Assembly (NCBI GenBank): GCA_937916395.1
Contig: CALFTN010000068.1
Location: 1 to 64,000 of the forward strand
Source: an uncultured Clostridia bacterium
GTDB lineage: Bacteria > Bacillota > Clostridia > Oscillospirales > Acutalibacteraceae
Direction of reading: 5' to 3'
Length of the DNA stretch: 64,000 nt
Position numbers and translations under genes: made by a program. Positions 25,728 through 32,595 of the stretch are shown here, piece after piece (positions within the stretch are counted from its first letter, which is position 1; each line of letters begins with the position of its first letter). The notes below the pieces were generated by a model. It did no database searches, had not been told where the DNA came from, and saw only the letters and a list, made by a program, of their open reading frames with translations.

Positions 25728-26663
25728 TTAGTCTTCTAATAACCAATTAATGCAACCTGTTACAGGTGCCGCTGTGAGCTTAATGAAGTTGAACTTCTTA
25801 TTTGTATTCTGGTGTAAAAGCTCGCTCATTCTGTTAATGTAGATATCAGATGGGAGCTTTGTGTGCATTGAACCTGAAAGAACAACGTTTATTGTTTCTT
25901 CATCGAATTGCATCTTTTTAATATGACCACCAATGAAATCTGCACCACGCTGAGCCATTTCTTCAATAACCTCTAAAGCTGCTTCGTCGCCATTATTTGC
26001 AGCATCAAAGAAGCTGACAATAAGTGTGCGGATAAATGCTTCACTCTTTTCTTCATCTTCAATAATCTGAATTGAGTCGAGTAAAGTAGCTCTGTCTTTA
26101 ATACCAAGCTTTTCTGTAAGAGAAACTGTAATTTTACTTTCTCTTTTGCCTAAGCAAACATCATCATAAACAATTCTGAAAGCTTCGTAAGCAACCCAGT
26201 GACCGTTACCTTTATCACCTGAAAGGCGGTCAAAACCACCAATCTGGAGCATTTCGCCACGGCTATCTATTGAATTACAGCAAGTACCAGTACCACAGTT
26301 GTAGCCGATACCAGCACCAGCTTTACCACCAGCTTTAATAACAATAAAGCCATCGTTATAAATTCTGAAATTCTTAAGACCACGTTTAGTTAATTCTTCG
26401 CACATAGCGTCATGCTGATATGGGTGGTCAATACCTGCAAGACCCATAAGCATACCAGTAATATCATCACGTGACTTGCCTGTTTTCTCAAGAAGTGCAT
26501 CTACACCTGCAGTAATAATATCTGCAGCCTGTGGAAAGCTACCCTCCATATTTTCGTGGTTAGAAGCAGGGCCCTCGTGGAGCTCTAACATATTTTTGTT
26601 TTCATCAAAAAGTGCAAATGCGGTTTTTGTTCCGCCACCATCAACACCAATATAAAATTTCAT
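25728..26663 (-). CDS. N-acetylglucosamine kinase-like ATPase (BadF/BadG family)
   Basis: This 311-residue kinase of the ASKHA superfamily has phosphate-1 loop VDGGGTKTAFALFD (residues about 7-20), adenosine and phosphate-2 motifs (GIGYNCGTGTCC, about 126-137) and a C-terminal VVLSGSMHTK. The family includes eukaryotic and bacterial N-acetylglucosamine and glucosamine kinases. It starts 2 nt after the Gfo/Idh stop codon and ends 27 nt before the GH4 gene, so the three work together. A likely job is phosphorylating an amino sugar or disaccharide before GH4 cleavage. The sugar itself is not determined. Confidence 0.82.
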   Translation of the reverse strand: MKFYIGVDGGGTKTAFALFDENKNMLELHEGPASNHENMEGSFPQAADIITAGVDALLEKTGKSRDDITGMLMGLAGIDHPYQHDAMCEELTKRGLKNFRIYNDGFIVIKAGGKAGAGIGYNCGTGTCCNSIDSRGEMLQIGGFDRLSGDKGNGHWVAYEAFRIVYDDVCLGKRESKITVSLTEKLGIKDRATLLDSIQIIEDEEKSEAFIRTLIVSFFDAANNGDEAALEVIEEMAQRGADFIGGHIKKMQFDEETINVVLSGSMHTKLPSDIYINRMSELLHQNTNKKFNFIKLTAAPVTGCINWLLED

Positions 26664-26665
26664 AA

Positions 26666-27928
26666 TTATTTCTCCTTGTGTTCGTCGCTTACTTCACAAA
26701 CCTCGTTAAGGCAATATGTACCAGTTCTGTATGGTTCTCTGTCAATCCATCTGCCGTTTGTAAAGTCAGGGAATGCAACAGGTGCACCGCCCAATGCAAC
26801 CGACTGCTCTGAAAGGCAAGTAACTGCCATCCATGCTGCAGTATCGTAAACGTCAATAGGTGAACTGCCGTGATTTAAGCTATCAACATAAGCTGAAAGA
26901 ACGAGGAAGTCCATGCCACCATGACCAGCTTTAATGCCATCATTTTCATAAGCCTGCCAGAGTGGGTGTTCATATTTTTCACGCCATGTTTTGAAGCTAT
27001 CCCATTCGTGTTGCTTTTCAGACTGACCCTCAATATAAATTCTGCCGTAGCCGTCTGGTGCTTCTTCATAAATGCCCTTTGTACCCTGAACCATGTAATC
27101 TCTTGAATATGGTCTAGGTAAACAGCAGTCGTGATTTAAAGTAATTGTTTCGCCGTTTGCACATTTGATAATTGTTGTAGTAACATCACCACAATTAAAG
27201 TCTGTGCCATAAAGGTCATAATCTTCACCTTTATTTTCTTTAATCCACACATTAAGACCTTTTGATTTGCTTGAAACTGAAGTAAGTGTCAAGAAGCGGT
27301 TGCCACGGTTAATGCCAATAAGCTTTGCAATAGGTCCTAACTGGTGAGTAGGATAAAGCTCACCATTTCTCATCATAAAGTTAAAGAGTCTGCCGTGGAT
27401 ATTTTCACGACCTAATGAAATTTCATCTCTTAAATCGTGACGATAACCACCTTCAAGGTGAATAATTTCGCCTAAAAGACCTTTTCTTACCATATTGAAA
27501 ACAGCCATTTCGTTTCTGTCGTAGCAACAGTTTTCAAGAAGCATACAGATTTTGCCAGTATCTTCACTTGTTCTGACTAATTGCCAACATTCTTCAATAG
27601 ATGCAGCACCGCCAACCTCCATTGCAACATGAAGACCAGCCCTCATTGCATCAACCGCAATTCTTGAGTGAGTAATCCATGTTGTTGCAATAACAACAGC
27701 ATCAAGCTCTTCTTTTTCGAACATCTCTTTATAATCAAGATAAGCTTTTACTGGGTATTCTTTGTTGTTTCTTTCTTCAACAATTTCAATACCTTTTTCT
27801 GCTCTTTCAACAACGAGGTCACAAACCGCCGGAACCTTTACACCCTCAACCTGAAGAAGTAAATCAAGCATACTTGAGCCTCTGCCGCTGATGCCAATAA
27901 AACCTATTCTTTGTACTTTATTTGCCAC
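26666..27928 (-). CDS. Gfo/Idh/MocA-family oxidoreductase
   Basis: This 420-residue NAD(P)-dependent sugar oxidoreductase begins with a Rossmann domain (RIGFIGISGRGSSMLDLLLQ, near residues 6-25). AVVIATTW follows, then HVAMEVGGAA, the E-x-G equivalent of the usual E-K-P motif. The C-terminal alpha/beta domain has CCYDRNEMAVFNMVRKGLLG, typical of the GH109-like and inositol dehydrogenase branches. The reading frame is open from a GTG at 27937, but that lies within the TAGGTGA ribosome site, so the GTG at 27928 is preferred. It is the first gene of the operon, with a strong promoter upstream. It may oxidise a sugar or act as an NAD-dependent glycosidase. Confidence 0.83.
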   Translation of the reverse strand: MANKVQRIGFIGISGRGSSMLDLLLQVEGVKVPAVCDLVVERAEKGIEIVEERNNKEYPVKAYLDYKEMFEKEELDAVVIATTWITHSRIAVDAMRAGLHVAMEVGGAASIEECWQLVRTSEDTGKICMLLENCCYDRNEMAVFNMVRKGLLGEIIHLEGGYRHDLRDEISLGRENIHGRLFNFMMRNGELYPTHQLGPIAKLIGINRGNRFLTLTSVSSKSKGLNVWIKENKGEDYDLYGTDFNCGDVTTTIIKCANGETITLNHDCCLPRPYSRDYMVQGTKGIYEEAPDGYGRIYIEGQSEKQHEWDSFKTWREKYEHPLWQAYENDGIKAGHGGMDFLVLSAYVDSLNHGSSPIDVYDTAAWMAVTCLSEQSVALGGAPVAFPDFTNGRWIDREPYRTGTYCLNEVCEVSDEHKEK

Positions 27929-27968
27929 AAAAATCACCTACTAAAAATTATATATACATACATGGTTT

Positions 27969-27997
27969 ATTGTAGCATAGATTTTTATGTTTTTCAA
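27969..27997 (-). promoter_or_regulatory. Sigma-A promoter of the Gfo-kinase-GH4 operon
   Basis: On the minus strand TTGAAA (27997-27992), a 17-nt spacer and TACAAT (27974-27969) preceded by TG form a near-consensus extended -10 promoter. It lies about 40 nt before the GTG start of the oxidoreductase. Confidence 0.8.
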
Positions 27998-28064
27998 TGA
28001 TTATTTATAAAATTATTAAGCTTTTGGGTCAGGTGAATTCCTCACTGAAATCATATCGCAAAAT

Positions 28065-28116
28065 ACAACTCAGTTAACTGACTTTTTAAAATCAATTAAC
28101 TGAGTTTTTTGTTTAA
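28065..28116. terminator. Terminator hairpin, copy 1 of a 52-nt direct repeat
   Basis: AACTCAGTTAA (28067-28077) pairs with TTAACTGAGTT (28096-28106), followed by TTTT. The whole 52 nt is identical to 30089-30140, which lies 2024 nt away in the same orientation. It lies downstream of the minus-strand ORF ending at 28180 and borders the repeat-rich block. Confidence 0.75.
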
Positions 28117-28177
28117 ATGCTATTAAACCTTACCTCTGAATTAAACTTTTTAACTATTCACTATTACTTCTTACCTA

Positions 28178-28197
28178 AATCAGCCGTCCCCTGATTG
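28178..28197. repeat. REP-like repeat copy 1
   Basis: AATCAGCCGTCCCCTGATTG is a small palindrome (AATCAG/CTGATT) around CCGTCCC. The stop codon and last residues of the minus-strand ORF at 28180 lie inside it. Confidence 0.65.
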
Positions 28198-28809
28198 TTC
28201 TTCATCCCCAAGGAGCAATTGCATCAAAACATTTATATCTTGTGCATATTCATTTTTGTGATTTGAATAAATGAGATATTCTTTACATTTTCCTATTGTA
28301 TAAATAGCATTTATTGGTTCACTCTTACTTGTAAAATTGAACTCTTTTTTACTAGCAAGCGTTTTAATTACCTGTTCACCTTCATCCCAATATCTTGTAA
28401 CATTAATATCAAACCCCTCGAAAGAAATTTTTGCAATTTTTTCTCCGGTTAAAACATCACCAATATAAAAAGCCTTATCTTTTTTAAAGCGACACAAAAA
28501 CCAATTTTCCACTGGTAACCAAGATATCGCTTTCAAAGTTTTTTTGTAATAAAAAGCATTTTTATTGTTCAAAATTTTTTTCTCTTTATAATCCAAAAAA
28601 CACCAATTACCAAAAGCATCCGGTAAATTAAACTTTAACCTTATAGCTGGGAAATAACGACAAGTTTTACTAAAAGATACTAGTGGCAAACTTAAACCAT
28701 TAATCTTAAAATCTTTCGAAAATTCATAATCAAGAAACGATTTATCTGAATTAAACTTAAATTTTGCAATAACTGATTCTTTTTTATAATATCCTTTTCG
28801 ACGTGAAAA
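28180..28809 (-). pseudogene. Hypothetical protein gene, apparently 5'-truncated at a REP-like repeat
   Basis: The only start-like codon in this frame is a TTG at 28689 (169 residues), with no ribosome site. Upstream of it the frame stays open for 40 further codons with coherent coding character (for example KESVIAKFKFNSDKSFLDYE). It then stops at a TGA (28812-28810) inside the REP-like repeat at 28808-28831. The simplest reading is that the repeat replaced the true 5' end. The remaining protein has no signal peptide, membrane span or known motif; it looks like a beta-rich cytoplasmic protein (FYIGDVLTGEKIAKISFEG). Its C terminus (QSGDG) is encoded by another repeat copy. Function unknown. 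Confidence 0.5.
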
Positions 28810-28866
28810 TCAGGGGACGGTTCTGTGATTGGGTTGTTTTTCCAATCAACCAACCCCTGATTTTTT
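28806..28866. repeat. REP-like repeat copy 2 inside a long hairpin
   Basis: AAAATCAGGGG (28806-28816) pairs with CCCCTGATTTT (28854-28864). An inner stem GATTGG/CCAATC (28827-28832 and 28842-28847) sits within. The 5' arm carries the repeat core GGGGACGGTTC. A T-run follows on the plus strand, so it could also stop plus-strand transcription. Confidence 0.65.
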
Positions 28867-28922
28867 GTTAAATTAAGATTTGAATAAGGTTTAAACTATC
28901 GATAATCAAGGGGAGGGGGCTC

Positions 28923-28947
28923 AATCATAGAACCGTCTCCTGATTGC
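28923..28947. repeat. REP-like repeat copy 3
   Basis: AATCATAGAACCGTCTCCTGATTGC is a copy with one change in the CCGTCCCC core. The last residues and stop codon of the minus-strand ORF ending at 28925 lie in it. Confidence 0.6.
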
Positions 28948-29362
28948 CCGCCTTCCCTTGATTGTTATGATTGTCATAATAAATCTCAAGTGCTTTCTTT
29001 GCATTTTTTCCGTATTGAAAATAATGATATGAATATTTGGGCGTTTCATCATTATTTGACAATTTTAATAAAATTTCGATTGACTTATGTCTATATCTAT
29101 TACCGATGCGTAATTCTAGAATTTCATCCCAATTATGTTGCCATATACATTCATCTTTAAAATAGCAAGCAATTCCTATTTCATTAATAAAAATATACTT
29201 TCTAGGAGTTTTTGCATGTATATATATAATTAAAGAAATGGAAACGAAAACAAAAATAAAAATCCCAAAATCAATACACATAAATAACGATGAGATTATT
29301 AGTAAAAAAGAAAGTATTATTTTTGTTTCAAAAAAAAGAATATCATCCATACGAAAACACAT
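28925..29362 (-). CDS. Small two-helix membrane protein, hypothetical
   Basis: This 145-residue protein has hydrophobic segments at about residues 13-31 and 34-52 that form one or two membrane helices. A cytoplasmic-looking tail follows with WQHNWDEILELRIGNRYRHK. The pattern recalls small PH-like or YcxB-type membrane proteins with a short hairpin anchor, but this is only a resemblance. The ATG at 29362 is chosen because a strong GGAGGTG lies 6 nt before it; the ATG at 29377 would overlap that site. The final residues (NQETVL) come from REP-like repeat copy 3. It lies between two other small ORFs of the same orientation. Confidence 0.6.
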   Translation of the reverse strand: MCFRMDDILFFETKIILSFLLIISSLFMCIDFGIFIFVFVSISLIIYIHAKTPRKYIFINEIGIACYFKDECIWQHNWDEILELRIGNRYRHKSIEILLKLSNNDETPKYSYHYFQYGKNAKKALEIYYDNHNNQGKAGNQETVL

Positions 29363-29422
29363 ACCAAACACCTCCATATAATTAGTTATGTGAATATACT
29401 AACTAATGTTCCTCTGATTGCC

Positions 29423-29440
29423 GAACCGTCCCCTGATTGC
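29423..29440. repeat. REP-like repeat copy 4
   Basis: GAACCGTCCCCTGATTGC is an intact core copy, 61 nt upstream of the ORF at 28925-29362. A partial CCTCTGATTGCC lies just before it at 29411. Confidence 0.65.
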
Positions 29441-29445
29441 CTTTG

Positions 29446-29474
29446 TTAAGACACAGAACCGTCCCCTGTCTTAA
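29446..29474. repeat. REP-like repeat copy 5, full hairpin
   Basis: TTAAGACA (29446-29453) and TGTCTTAA (29467-29474) are perfect inverted repeats that enclose the core GAACCGTCCCC. This is the clearest complete unit, a 29-nt hairpin with the conserved core in the loop. Degenerate copy 6 (AAACCGTTTCTTGATT, 29479-29494) follows directly. Confidence 0.7.
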
Positions 29475-29475
29475 T

Positions 29476-29937
29476 CTAAAACCGTTTCTTGATTAAATAT
29501 TCATGTTGGTTTAAAAATTTTTCAATTGAATCTGAATACTGCTCTAGATAAACTTTGAGATGACTTGTGTCAAAATAATTTTCAAAACAAATAAAAAAAG
29601 TGAAATTATTATTCAAAAATTTAGTAGTAATCTTTGGAGGAAGTTCTTCTATTGAATAAATACTAATATGTTTCGCATTAAAAAAATTAATATTTTTCAA
29701 AAAATCTGTTTGTTCACAGATATAATAATTGAAGTTTCCATTTTGTGAAAAAAATTTAGAATTCAAATCCAAAGTATCATTTAAAGGATCTTTTGAAAAC
29801 AGTTCTACAACAATAACACCATTCTTTAATACATTACAAATTTCTGCTACAGTATCTGACAAATTTTTATTTTCGGTAGCGAAGCAATAATTTGAGTAAT
29901 AATTTTTTAGAAATTTTAAATTTTTCATAATTACCAT
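29476..29937 (-). CDS. Small cytoplasmic hypothetical protein
   Basis: This 153-residue protein is rich in Asn, Phe and Lys, with no signal peptide or membrane helix. The middle (GVIVVELFSKDP, about residues 40-51, and NFNYYICEQTDF, about 68-79) looks like alternating strands. It ends EYLIKKRF inside degenerate REP-like copy 6. Two Met codons (29937 and 29928) are near the AGAAAGTGA site, and either may start the protein. The third small ORF of this block, it also reads left on the minus strand and has a repeat at each end. No family is recognised. Confidence 0.55.
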   Translation of the reverse strand: MVIMKNLKFLKNYYSNYCFATENKNLSDTVAEICNVLKNGVIVVELFSKDPLNDTLDLNSKFFSQNGNFNYYICEQTDFLKNINFFNAKHISIYSIEELPPKITTKFLNNNFTFFICFENYFDTSHLKVYLEQYSDSIEKFLNQHEYLIKKRF

Positions 29938-29960
29938 TCACTTTCTGCTTCAGAAAAACG

Positions 29961-29989
29961 ATAAGACAGGGGACGGTTCTATATCTTGT
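29961..29989. repeat. REP-like repeat copy 7
   Basis: AAGACAGGGGACGGTTCT is the core in inverted orientation relative to copy 5, with short flanking arms (AAGA/TCTT). A second partial CCGTCC lies at 29991. It lies just upstream of the ORF at 29476-29937. Confidence 0.65.
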
Positions 29990-30088
29990 GCCGTCCGATG
30001 CCTTTTATTAATTTGAATGTATCAAATTTTTCAAAACAAATCAAGTAATTTTAAAATCTTCAACAAACCTAAACAAAAGTGTTGAAAA

Positions 30089-30140
30089 ACAACTCAGTTA
30101 ACTGACTTTTTAAAATCAATTAACTGAGTTTTTTGTTTAA
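30089..30140. terminator. Terminator hairpin, copy 2 of the 52-nt direct repeat
   Basis: This stretch is identical over 52 nt to 28065-28116. AACTCAGTTAA (30091-30101) pairs with TTAACTGAGTT (30120-30130). On the minus strand it is followed by GTTTTTC, so it can end the OPT-PqqD transcript. It marks the right border of the repeat-rich block. Confidence 0.75.
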
Positions 30141-30158
30141 TTGTTATTCAATTTTTGG

Positions 30159-30191
30159 TTAAGACGTAGAACTAGCTACTGATTGTCTTAA
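30159..30191. repeat. Degenerate REP-like repeat copy 8
   Basis: TTAAGAC (30159-30165) and GTCTTAA (30185-30191) flank GAACTAGCTACTGATT, a decayed form of GAACCGTCCCCTGATT. It lies 19 nt downstream of the PqqD-like stop codon and outside the 52-nt direct repeat. Confidence 0.5.
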
Positions 30192-30209
30192 TAATAATGA
30201 ACCTAATTC

Positions 30210-30560
30210 CTAATTCCTAAACTCCACAAACTTATAACTCTCTAGAATCTGAAAATATTTTGCGAGTCTTTCATAAAGTGGCTCTGCCTTTTCGCCAAAA
30301 TGCTCTTTTACAAGAACACCTAACTCCAAAATAGTTTTTTCGCCATCTAACAGCGGCCACAAAAAACTGCCGTTTTCATCTAAATGAACGTAAGAAATTC
30401 TGGGCTTTCTAAAAAGCTTTTGGGCAACTGTATTGAAAAAGCCTGTATTTTCTATTTCTAAAGTCACCTTGTTTTCATCATCTTGCTTCCAGGTAATATT
30501 CTTATTTCTTACTGGTATTTTTTCAAGATAATTTTCATTGATTACTTCTTTCTTACTCAT
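30210..30560 (-). CDS. PqqD-like protein
   Basis: This 116-residue protein has a PqqD-type winged-helix core in its second half: VHLDENGSFLWPLLDGEKTI (residues about 58-77), a helix with VLVKEHFGE, then a final helix with YFQILESYKFV. PqqD proteins bind peptides in RiPP pathways, but stand-alone copies of unknown role are common. No radical SAM or precursor gene is nearby. The ATG overlaps the stop codon of the OPT transporter gene (ATGA), so the two are translationally coupled and probably share a task such as peptide uptake or its control. Confidence 0.7.
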   Translation of the reverse strand: MSKKEVINENYLEKIPVRNKNITWKQDDENKVTLEIENTGFFNTVAQKLFRKPRISYVHLDENGSFLWPLLDGEKTILELGVLVKEHFGEKAEPLYERLAKYFQILESYKFVEFRN

Positions 30561-32485
30561 TGTTTTACCTTCTTTTGTTTTTTCAAAACAGAGAATGTTA
30601 AAAGCGAAAGAATTACAAGTGCAAACACAACAATACTCAAAATTTGTGAAACTCCTGAAGAAAGGTTTAACGCTCCTGAAATATTGATAAATTTATCTAC
30701 ACCGAAAATTGCAAGTACAGCAAGAACAATACCAATTAAGCCTTCGCCTGCAATCATACCTGAGCAGAAAAGAATACCATCGCTTGTTGCTTTGCTCTTT
30801 TTTTCTTCGTTCTTCATTTTATCAAAGCAAAGGCGCACAAGTCCACCAATCATAATGCACGTATTAAGGTGAACAGGAAGATAAACACCAATAGCAAATG
30901 GAAGTACAGGAATACCAACAATCTCAACTACAACAGCTATAAGAGCACCAATAATAATGAGAATCCAAGGCAATTCTCCACCCATAACGCCTTCAACAAT
31001 CATTTTCATAAGAGTTGCCTGTGGAGCGGCAATTTCTTCTGAACCAAAGCCCCAGGCACTATCAAGAAGATAAAGTGTACCACCAATAGCAAGCGCAGAG
31101 GCAGTAACGCCAAAAACTTCACTGATTTGTTGTTTTTTAGGTGTTGAACCTAAAAGATAACCTGTTTTTAAATCCTGAGAAGTATCGCCTGCAATAGCGG
31201 CAATAATACAGATAACAGAACCTATTGCAATAGCACTTTCCATACCACCTGCAATACCCTGTGGAGTATTATCTACAGTTAATTTAAGTGTTAAGGTTGC
31301 AATTAAAAGTGTAGCAATAGCCATACCAGAAACTGGGTTGTTACTACTACCCACAAGACCTACCATTCTTGAAGAAACTGTTGCAAAAAAGAAACCAAAT
31401 ATAACAACAATTACTGCACCAACTAAAGAAATCGGAATAGCAGGAACAAGCCATACAAGTAACGTTAAAATTGCAATTACAATAAGCACTATTTTCATAT
31501 TGATGTCTTGCTCTGTACGAAGACTGCTACTAGCAGAAGCACCCTTCATGCTCTTTAAAGCACCCTTAAAGGTATTTATGATAAGTGGCAAGGATTTTAT
31601 AAGACTTATAATACCACCAGCCGCAAGTGCACCAGCACCTATATAACGGATATATGAGCTCCATATTCCAGCGGCACCACTTGAAGCATAAATTTCACCG
31701 ATAGTAGCATCTACTGATGGGTACATTATAATATTTTCACCAAACAATACAATAAGAGGAATTAAAACCATCCAGCTTAAGATACCACCAGCGAACATAT
31801 ATGATGAAATTTTAGGTCCACAAATAAAACCAACACTCATAACAGCCGGATAAATCTGAGTACCAATTTCACCAGCAAAGCCTTTGAATCTTAAGGCTAC
31901 TTCACCAGGCACAGCCTTTAAACCATCTATTATAAACTTAAAAGCAGCAGCAAAACCCATACCGGCAAAAACCGTAGAAGCATTTGAGCCACCCTCTTCA
32001 CCTGCCAAAAGCACCTCTGCACAAGCAGTTCCTTCTGGATATGGCAAAACATTATGTTCTTTTACAATAAGTGCATTTCTTAATGGAATCATAAAAAATA
32101 CACCTAAAAGACCTCCTAAAAGAGCAATAGTTGTTATTTCTAACATATCAGGCTTTTCCAATTTACCTTCATTTGCCCACAAGAAAAGAGCCGGTAATGT
32201 AAAAATAGCACCAGCGGCAACAGACTCACCTGCAGAGCCTATTGTCTGAACTATATTGCTTTCTAAAATTGAGTTTTTTCTTAAAACAACTCTTATAACA
32301 CCCATAGCGATAACCGCTGCAGGAATTGATGCGGAAACAGTCATACCAACCCTAAGTCCCAAATAAGCATTTGCAGCACCAAAAACAACAGCCAAAATCA
32401 CACCCATAATTATTGAAGTAACTGTAAGCTCTGGTGTGATTTTTGAAGCCGGAATATAAGGCTTGAATTCTTTTTTGTTATCCAT
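30557..32485 (-). CDS. OPT-family oligopeptide transporter
   Basis: This 642-residue polytopic membrane protein has about 14-16 predicted helices. The start (ELTVTSIIMGVILAVVFGAA, about residues 19-38, then NAYLGLRVGM) and later motifs EGTACAEVL, GDTSQDLKTGYLLGSTP and PFAIGVYLPVHL are signatures of prokaryotic OPT proteins, which import peptides or metal-chelate complexes with protons. Length is normal. It has its own sigma-A promoter (32520-32548). A PqqD-like gene overlaps its end by 4 nt. Confidence 0.92.
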   Translation of the reverse strand: MDNKKEFKPYIPASKITPELTVTSIIMGVILAVVFGAANAYLGLRVGMTVSASIPAAVIAMGVIRVVLRKNSILESNIVQTIGSAGESVAAGAIFTLPALFLWANEGKLEKPDMLEITTIALLGGLLGVFFMIPLRNALIVKEHNVLPYPEGTACAEVLLAGEEGGSNASTVFAGMGFAAAFKFIIDGLKAVPGEVALRFKGFAGEIGTQIYPAVMSVGFICGPKISSYMFAGGILSWMVLIPLIVLFGENIIMYPSVDATIGEIYASSGAAGIWSSYIRYIGAGALAAGGIISLIKSLPLIINTFKGALKSMKGASASSSLRTEQDINMKIVLIVIAILTLLVWLVPAIPISLVGAVIVVIFGFFFATVSSRMVGLVGSSNNPVSGMAIATLLIATLTLKLTVDNTPQGIAGGMESAIAIGSVICIIAAIAGDTSQDLKTGYLLGSTPKKQQISEVFGVTASALAIGGTLYLLDSAWGFGSEEIAAPQATLMKMIVEGVMGGELPWILIIIGALIAVVVEIVGIPVLPFAIGVYLPVHLNTCIMIGGLVRLCFDKMKNEEKKSKATSDGILFCSGMIAGEGLIGIVLAVLAIFGVDKFINISGALNLSSGVSQILSIVVFALVILSLLTFSVLKKQKKVKQ

Positions 32486-32519
32486 AAAATACTCCTGTCT
32501 TTTTATAAAATACCCTTTA

Positions 32520-32548
32520 ATTTTATCATCACTCTATTAGTATTGCAA
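32520..32548 (-). promoter_or_regulatory. Sigma-A promoter of the OPT-PqqD pair
   Basis: On the minus strand TTGCAA (32548-32543), a 17-nt spacer and TAAAAT (32525-32520) preceded by TG give a plausible extended -10 promoter. It starts just after the terminator of the upstream ABC gene. Confidence 0.65.
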
Positions 32549-32566
32549 GTTTTTTAGAAATAAAAC

Positions 32567-32588
32567 AGGGACTTTCCAGAAAGTCCCT
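32567..32588 (-). terminator. Terminator of the ABC transporter gene
   Basis: AGGGACTTT (32567-32575) pairs perfectly with AAAGTCCCT (32580-32588) around a 4-nt loop. On the minus strand GTTTTATTT follows. It lies 8 nt beyond the ABC transporter stop codon. Confidence 0.85.
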
Positions 32589-32595
32589 GCCTTGT

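Noticed and set aside
28065..30191. Integron with attC sites
   Set aside because: The repeats lack the paired R'/R'' core of attC, are much shorter, and no integron integrase is present. REP-like repeats fit better.
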